Positions 12,734 through 16,971 of a stretch of 16,971 nt of DNA are shown one piece after another; within the stretch, counting starts at the first letter, position 1, and the number at the start of each line of letters is the position of its first letter. The position numbers were made by a program, and so were the translations under genes. The notes beneath the pieces are model-generated. The model worked only from the letters and a program-made list of their open reading frames with translations. It was not told the origin of the DNA and did no database searches. Origin of the DNA: Bacteroidota bacterium (GTDB lineage: Bacteria > Bacteroidota > Bacteroidia > Bacteroidales > Prolixibacteraceae); assembly GCA_023393265.1 (NCBI GenBank), contig JAEWME010000311.1, forward strand, positions 1 to 16,971. The letters are read 5' to 3'.

Positions 12734-14674
12734 TTACTTGTAATTTCTCTGAACCATTTTCACGGTTTCGTAAACCAAATCTTCCTTGTGAAGTTCCGGT
12801 TCGGCATTTTCGCCCTTGTACTCCCAGCAGGAAACGTAAGCGAATTTATCGTCCTGGCGGAGCGCTTCACCATCTTCAGTCTGGTATTCTTCGCGGAAGT
12901 GGCCACCGCAGGATTCTTCACGGTTAAGACCGTCGCGGGCCATCAGGTCGCCAATTTCGAGGAAATCAGCCAGGCGGCTGGCTTTTTCAAGCTCGATGTT
13001 CATTCCGGTCAAACTTCCGGGGATGCGAACATTGCTCCAGAATTCCTTCTTAATTTCAGCGATACGTTTAATGGCATGTTCCAGGCTTTCTTTGGTACGG
13101 CCCATTCCGACAAAGTCCCACATTACGAGACCAAGTTCTTTATGGAGATTATCAACCGAACGTTTTCCCTTGATGTTGATCAGCTTTTCAAAGCGAGCCT
13201 TCACCGCTTTTTCAGCTTCAATAAATTCAGGTTCGTTTCCGGTCATGCGCGGTGTGCGAATGTCGTCGGCCAGGTAATTCTGAATGGTGTAAGGTAACAC
13301 GAAATAACCGTCGGCCAAACCCTGCATCAAAGCTGAAGCCCCGAGGCGGTTTGCTCCGTGGTCGGAGAAATTGGCTTCACCGGCAGCAAACAAACCAGGA
13401 ATGGTAGTCTGCAATTCATAATCGACCCAGATACCACCCATGGTGTAGTGGATAGCCGGATAGATCATCATCGGCGTTTTGTATGGATTTTCGTCAACGA
13501 TTTTTTCATACATCTGGAACAAGTTTCCGTAGCGTGCTTCGATCACTTTTTCACCCAAACGTTCGATTGACGATTTGAAATCGAGATAAACAGCCAAACC
13601 GGTTGCGCCAACACCAAAACCTGCATCGCAGCGTTCTTTGGCAGCGCGCGAAGCAACATCGCGGGGAACCAGGTTACCAAAAGCCGGGTAACGGCGTTCG
13701 AGATAATAGTCGCGGTTTTCTTCAGCAATTTCCGTTGGTTTTAGTTTTCCGGCACGAATGGCTTCAGCGTCTTCTTTTTTCTTCGGAACCCAGATACGGC
13801 CATCATTACGCAACGATTCTGACATCAAAGTCAGTTTCGACTGAAACTCGCCATGAACGGGAATACAGGTCGGGTGAATCTGAGCGTAGCAAGGATTGGC
13901 AAACATAGCTCCTTTGTGATAAGCTTTTATTGCAGCCGAACCATTCGATCCCATTGCATTGGTTGAAAGGAAGAAGGTATTTCCGTAGCCACCTGTACAA
14001 AGTACAACTGCATGGCCAAAATGACGTTGTAATTCTCCGGTCACGAGGTCGCGGGAAATGATACCGCGGGCTTTTCCGTCAACAATCACAATGTCGACCA
14101 ATTCGGTGCGGGTGTACATTTTAACAGTTCCGGCATTAACCTGTCGCATGAGGGCCTGGTAGGCTCCAAGCAAAAGCTGTTGTCCAGTCTGACCTTTGGC
14201 GTAGAAAGTACGGCTAACCTGCGCTCCACCGAACGAACGGTTGTCGAGCAAACCGCCGTATTCGCGGGCGAAAGGAACGCCTTGGGCCACACATTGGTCG
14301 ATGATGCTATTGCTTACTTCGGCCAAACGGTGAACATTGGCTTCACGTGCACGGTAGTCACCACCTTTAATGGTGTCGTAGAACAAACGGAAAACAGAGT
14401 CGCCGTCGTTCGGGTAGTTTTTAGCAGCATTGATACCACCCTGTGCAGCAATAGAGTGTGCACGGCGCGGCGAATCCTGAATGGTAAAACATTTTACATT
14501 GAAACCCATTTCGCCGAAAGAAGCGGCTGCCGATGCCCCGGCAAGTCCGGAACCAACGACAATGATATCGAGTCTTCTTTTATTGGCAGGGTTCACCAGT
14601 TTCTGGTGATCTTTATAATTGGTCCATTTTTGAGCCAGTGGCCCTTCCGGAATCCTTGCATTCAATTTACTCAT
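12734..14674 (-). CDS. sdhA: Succinate dehydrogenase / fumarate reductase flavoprotein subunit
   Basis: The 646-residue catalytic subunit oxidises succinate or reduces fumarate at a covalently bound FAD. The dinucleotide-binding loop GSGLAGASAA starts at residue 41. His73 in RRAHSIAAQGG is the expected covalent FAD site. The dicarboxylate site is represented by QIHPTCIP (His267), NLVPRDVASRA with Arg338 as the proton-transfer arginine, and HYTMGGIWVDY (His409). GLFAAGEANFSDHGANRLG is the conserved second FAD segment. The length and the sdhC-A-B order fit the Bacteroidota/epsilonproteobacterial type B complexes rather than E. coli SdhCDAB. It lies 19 bases after sdhC. The same-strand neighbours form the complete complex, so there is no missing anchor gene. 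Confidence 0.97.
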   Translation of the reverse strand: MSKLNARIPEGPLAQKWTNYKDHQKLVNPANKRRLDIIVVGSGLAGASAAASFGEMGFNVKCFTIQDSPRRAHSIAAQGGINAAKNYPNDGDSVFRLFYDTIKGGDYRAREANVHRLAEVSNSIIDQCVAQGVPFAREYGGLLDNRSFGGAQVSRTFYAKGQTGQQLLLGAYQALMRQVNAGTVKMYTRTELVDIVIVDGKARGIISRDLVTGELQRHFGHAVVLCTGGYGNTFFLSTNAMGSNGSAAIKAYHKGAMFANPCYAQIHPTCIPVHGEFQSKLTLMSESLRNDGRIWVPKKKEDAEAIRAGKLKPTEIAEENRDYYLERRYPAFGNLVPRDVASRAAKERCDAGFGVGATGLAVYLDFKSSIERLGEKVIEARYGNLFQMYEKIVDENPYKTPMMIYPAIHYTMGGIWVDYELQTTIPGLFAAGEANFSDHGANRLGASALMQGLADGYFVLPYTIQNYLADDIRTPRMTGNEPEFIEAEKAVKARFEKLINIKGKRSVDNLHKELGLVMWDFVGMGRTKESLEHAIKRIAEIKKEFWSNVRIPGSLTGMNIELEKASRLADFLEIGDLMARDGLNREESCGGHFREEYQTEDGEALRQDDKFAYVSCWEYKGENAEPELHKEDLVYETVKMVQRNYK

Positions 14675-14693
14675 TTTTCAAACTTTTATAGCA

Positions 14694-15404
14694 TTAAAAA
14701 AACAGGTACTGACAAAGAGCAATCAAAGCAAAACCACCACCAAGGATGATTGCAACAATGTTGCTGATACCTTTCAAACGTGGCATCCATTTGGTATTAT
14801 TCCAGCCGATAGTCTGGAAACCTGACCAAAAACCGTGAGAAAGGTGAAAAGCCAGGCCCAAAGAACCAACAATATAAATCAGTACAATGGGAAGCGACTT
14901 AAATGTTTCGTTGACCATAGCATAAGCGTCTTCGCCTTTGGCTGTAAGACCAAAGAAGGGGAATTCAACTTCAGCAGGCTCCCATGGAAGAATACCTTTC
15001 ATTTTCATGTAGAAATTGAAAATGTGAACCACGAGGAACGAAAAAATTACGATACCAAGTACCAGCATGTTTTGAGAAGCCCATTCTACACCAGAAGTCT
15101 TCTTTCCGGAGGCATAACGTTGCGGACCGCGGGCTTTCATATTCTGAACAGTCAGAATGATAGAATAAATGATGTGAACGATAAAACCTAAAGCCAGAAC
15201 CGGCTCAATAACTTTAATCAGGGGGTTGGTTCCCATGAAATGTACCCCGGCATTAAAGAGTTGCCCGGTTTCGAAACCCAGTGCTTTATCGAGCAGCAGG
15301 AACGAATTGAGCATCAAATGCACAAAAAGGAACAAAATCAGGAACAAACCGGATACGCTCATCAGGAGTTTTCGTCCGATTGAGGCAGTCAGTAAATTGC
15401 TCAT
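14694..15404 (-). CDS. sdhC: Succinate dehydrogenase / fumarate reductase cytochrome b membrane anchor
   Basis: The 236-residue membrane anchor is the single-polypeptide type (b558 family) that carries heme b and the quinone site for the complex. About five transmembrane helices are visible: LLMSVSGLFLILFLFVHLML near the N-terminus, VLALGFIVHIIYSIILTV, LVLGIVIFSFLVVHIFNF, LPIVLIYIVGSLGLAFHLSH and a C-terminal IVAIILGGGFALIALCQYLF. Helix-embedded histidines (FVHLM, FIVHII, VVHIFN, FHLSHGFW) are the likely heme ligands; four candidates would suit a diheme anchor. It heads the operon and starts at ATG 15402-15404, downstream of a recognisable promoter. Confidence 0.94.
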   Translation of the reverse strand: MSNLLTASIGRKLLMSVSGLFLILFLFVHLMLNSFLLLDKALGFETGQLFNAGVHFMGTNPLIKVIEPVLALGFIVHIIYSIILTVQNMKARGPQRYASGKKTSGVEWASQNMLVLGIVIFSFLVVHIFNFYMKMKGILPWEPAEVEFPFFGLTAKGEDAYAMVNETFKSLPIVLIYIVGSLGLAFHLSHGFWSGFQTIGWNNTKWMPRLKGISNIVAIILGGGFALIALCQYLFF

Positions 15405-15453
15405 AGATAAACAGATTTTTATTTTAATAATAAGTTCATTTTATTTTGCCCGA

Positions 15454-15485
15454 CAAAAGTAGACTTAACGGGCATGAGTTACAAT
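15454..15485 (-). promoter_or_regulatory. Promoter of the sdhCAB operon
   Basis: On the minus strand, TACTTTTG (15454-15461) matches the -7 box TAnnTTTG exactly, and ATTG (15482-15485) lies 20 bases upstream, in the position of the TTTG -33 element. The -7 box is 49 bases before the sdhC ATG. Confidence 0.6.
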
Positions 15486-15622
15486 AAAAAGGCACGTAAA
15501 ATAACTAATTTAAAATGTTTCTAAGCATAAACGCCCGAGTGCCAGAGGGGTGAATTTATACAATGTTAAAATATCCGGGGAAGGTAGATAAACCGGCACC
15601 TCTAAAAATAAATTGACACCTT

Positions 15623-15653
15623 TTTGCATAAACAGCATAATTGCATATTTTTG
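15623..15653 (+). promoter_or_regulatory. Promoter of the tRNA-Arg gene
   Basis: TTTG (15623-15626), 19 bases, then TATTTTTG (15646-15653) is an exact match to the Bacteroidota -33/-7 consensus. It lies 18 bases before the mature tRNA start, as expected for a lone tRNA gene. Confidence 0.8.
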
Positions 15654-15671
15654 CAGCACCTTTAAAAAAAT

Positions 15672-15743
15672 GGTTCCATAGTTCAACGGATAGAATAGCA
15701 GTTTCCTAAACTGTAGATCCGGGTTCGATTCCCGGTGGGACTA
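15672..15743 (+). tRNA. tRNA-Arg (anticodon CCT)
   Basis: A full cloverleaf is seen. The acceptor stem is GGTTCCA with TGGGACT, including two G-U pairs, and the discriminator is A at 15743. The D-stem is GTTC/GAAT, and the anticodon stem is GCAGT/ACTGT with loop TTCCTAA; the anticodon CCT is at 15705-15707. The variable loop has four bases, and the T-arm is CCGGG-TTCGATT-CCCGG. It reads AGG arginine codons. CCA is not encoded (ACAAAA follows). It has its own promoter and terminator. Confidence 0.95.
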
Positions 15744-15745
15744 CA

Positions 15746-15788
15746 AAACAGCTTCGCAATCAGTTGATTGCGAAGCTGTTTGTTTTCC
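15746..15788 (+). terminator. Strong terminator after tRNA-Arg
   Basis: AAACAGCTTCGCAATC (15746-15761) pairs perfectly with the segment at 15766-15781 across a four-base AGTT loop, a 16-bp stem followed by TGTTTTCC. It begins two bases after the tRNA end. The 57-base space to the next stop codon (15846) holds nothing else visible. Confidence 0.85.
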
Positions 15789-15845
15789 ATCGGAGTAAAT
15801 TATCCTGAAATTCTGAAAAGTCTTATGTTTGACTTTCACCAGATT

Positions 15846-16475
15846 TTAGAAAACCCGATAGCGAATACCAAGCGAAAGTCCGATAATATCACCAATTCCG
15901 ATCGCTTTGTTCCCGATTGCACTGATGATGTACAAATCGTTGGTGCTAAACTCATAAAATGCCGATAGTTTCTCATCCACAATGCAATCGCGGATGTTGA
16001 CTGTGATGGCTTGTCCAAGCGAAATATTGAAGCGCGTATTGACCGCCCAGAAGTAATAATTCTTAGGATATTTCTCGGGCAGCTTGTTCCAGAAGTACGG
16101 CCCAAAAATTTTATTAATATAAATCCCTGAAGTCAGCGGTTCAAGAACAATCCTATTGCCAAGCGATATCTGGAATGGCGTGTAAGTTTGCTTGAGCGTG
16201 GTAGTGATGTGCCCTTTCGCTCCATTAATTTCAGGAATAAAGCCAATGAACCAATCGGTTTCCCATTGATTTTTCCGCCCATAATACCAGCCAGGACCGA
16301 ATGAAAACATTCCCATAGAACCGGCATACTGAATTTTGGTCTGCCGGGGAATCAAGCGGCTCCAATTACTTTTATACCGCTCAACCACTCGTTCCTGATG
16401 AGTCGTGTGCTGTGCCGCAACATTTCCCGATAACAAAAAGCCAATCAGGATAAAAATTAGCATTGCATATTTCAT
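15846..16475 (-). CDS. Predicted outer-membrane beta-barrel protein of unknown function
   Basis: The 209-residue protein opens with a signal peptide cleaved near Ala21 (NVAA-QHTT). The mature part alternates hydrophobic and polar residues with many aromatics (for example MGMFSFGPGWYYGR and NYYFWAVNTRFNISLGQAITVN) and ends in LSLGIRYRVF. A final aromatic residue is typical of barrels inserted into the outer membrane, and the size suits 8-10 strands. No known family is recognised. Its ATG (16473-16475) is 10 bases after the stop codon of the phosphoesterase gene, so the two are probably co-transcribed and may work together. The barrel call is an inference from pattern, not from a matched family. 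Confidence 0.6.
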   Translation of the reverse strand: MKYAMLIFILIGFLLSGNVAAQHTTHQERVVERYKSNWSRLIPRQTKIQYAGSMGMFSFGPGWYYGRKNQWETDWFIGFIPEINGAKGHITTTLKQTYTPFQISLGNRIVLEPLTSGIYINKIFGPYFWNKLPEKYPKNYYFWAVNTRFNISLGQAITVNIRDCIVDEKLSAFYEFSTNDLYIISAIGNKAIGIGDIIGLSLGIRYRVF

Positions 16476-16485
16476 ATCCTGAATT

Positions 16486-16971
16486 TTAGAAGTTAATTAC
16501 CTGGTAAGAACAACTGTTTCCGGCGATGGTAAAAACCATGTAATTCCGGTCAGCCATGTCGTCGCACCCATAATACTTCACACCATTTCCGAAGTAGTCG
16601 TTCACACTTAAGGCATGGCGGTGCGCATGAAGGCAAAAGAGCAGGTTCTTGTAGCTCGAAACAATGTAGTTGAACATCAGCCCTGAATTGTTATTGAACT
16701 GATCATCGAAAGGCGGAGCGTGCATCGCCACCACCGTTCTGTTAACGCCAACCGTGTCGGTCAAAAATTTCATCATGTAGTCGAAATCCGGAACGGGCGT
16801 TGCATAATCGAATTCCAGCGCGTTGGTATTCAGGCAAACAAAGCGGGTCTTCCGAAATACAAACGAGAAATTCAGGTCTCCGTAAATATCCTGGTAAACC
16901 TCTTTGCCATGCCCCACGATGTCGTGGTTACCAATGAGCGCCACATAAGGCACTTTCAGCTTTTTCATGAT
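16486..16971 (-). CDS. Calcineurin-like metallophosphoesterase, C-terminal part (5' end outside window)
   Basis: The frame runs through the right edge of the window; the gene starts beyond it, so only about 161 residues are seen. Three metal-binding motifs of the calcineurin-like superfamily are present: LIGNHDIVG (GNHD), VVAMHAPPFDD (the central H), and LFCLHAHRHAL (GHxH-type, here HAHRH). The first two motifs (DxH and GDxxD) should lie upstream. It may cleave phosphomonoesters, phosphodiesters or a nucleotide; the sequence gives no substrate. An apparent ATG at 16968 is internal, since the frame continues upstream and the N-terminal metal ligands are missing. The downstream neighbour, 10 bases away, is an outer-membrane barrel-type protein, so an envelope or extracytoplasmic role is possible. 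Confidence 0.9.
   Translation of the reverse strand: MMKKLKVPYVALIGNHDIVGHGKEVYQDIYGDLNFSFVFRKTRFVCLNTNALEFDYATPVPDFDYMMKFLTDTVGVNRTVVAMHAPPFDDQFNNNSGLMFNYIVSSYKNLLFCLHAHRHALSVNDYFGNGVKYYGCDDMADRNYMVFTIAGNSCSYQVINF

Noticed and set aside
12788..13297. A 169-codon plus-strand open frame inside sdhA
   Set aside because: It is antisense to a clearly identified sdhA with all catalytic motifs; the frame comes from codon-bias mirroring.
15530..15562. tRNA-like start (GCCCGAGTGCC) upstream of tRNA-Arg
   Set aside because: No matching acceptor 3' strand, D-arm or T-arm follows, so it is not a tRNA or a recognisable tRNA fragment.
15672..15790. tRNA-Arg as an integration site
   Set aside because: No integrase gene, no direct repeat of the tRNA 3' end and no foreign-looking genes are seen nearby; the downstream hairpin is a terminator.
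1..16971. A new multi-gene defence or biosynthetic system
   Set aside because: The genes fall into known housekeeping, sugar, queuosine and respiratory functions. Nothing in their order suggests a new effector system; the novelty seen is at the level of RNA regulation.

Overview
The window looks like chromosomal DNA of a Bacteroidota species, probably from the Marinilabiliales/Prolixibacteraceae side of the phylum; the lineage below phylum is inference. Evidence for the phylum: promoter elements of the TTTG / TAnnTTTG type in front of several genes, few Shine-Dalgarno sequences, a three-gene sdhC-sdhA-sdhB operon with a single-chain cytochrome b, a eukaryote-like hexokinase, a CBM9/DUF5916 outer-membrane protein, and many lipoprotein or beta-barrel-type exports.

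Layout. Positions 1-1366 hold the end of a xylan-degradation operon: the C-terminal third of a GH10 xylanase, overlapping by 4 bases a GH43 beta-xylosidase/arabinofuranosidase with no signal peptide. At 1462-4092 is an 876-residue exported protein with a CBM9-like N-terminus and a DUF5916 barrel-like C-terminus; its start codon lies in the loop of a long perfect hairpin. A cytoplasmic hexokinase follows (4190-5386) and ends at a strong terminator. The gap to 5806 carries a decayed LuxR-type HTH gene. Next come a META-like lipoprotein (5806-6213) and a small C-terminally anchored membrane protein (6348-6644).

On the minus strand, 6649-8775 is a queuosine cluster read as yhhQ (precursor transporter), queC (preQ0 synthase), queF (preQ0 reductase to preQ1). 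The roughly 50-nt leader of yhhQ folds, on paper, into a pseudoknot with the architecture of a class I preQ1 riboswitch, placed so that it would mask the start codon region. The intergenic spaces of this cluster contain REP-like hairpins and a heptamer tandem repeat.

From 8947 to 10920 on the plus strand are a DUF2007/zinc-ribbon protein, a DinB-like metal-binding four-helix protein and a CPBP intramembrane protease. A minus-strand gene of unknown function (10927-11685) ends 6 bases from the CPBP gene. The minus-strand respiratory operon sdhC-sdhA-sdhB (15404 to 11956) has a promoter at about 15454-15485 and a terminator at 11881-11913. A tRNA-Arg(CCT) gene with a textbook promoter and a perfect 16-bp terminator sits at 15672-15743. 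The window closes with a minus-strand pair: a truncated calcineurin-like phosphoesterase and a predicted outer-membrane beta-barrel protein.

I see no CRISPR array, insertion sequence, integrase, prophage or defence island. Most of the window is ordinary chromosomal housekeeping. The most interesting signals are regulatory: the preQ1-like leader of yhhQ, the start-codon hairpin of the DUF5916 gene, and the LuxR gene remnant.
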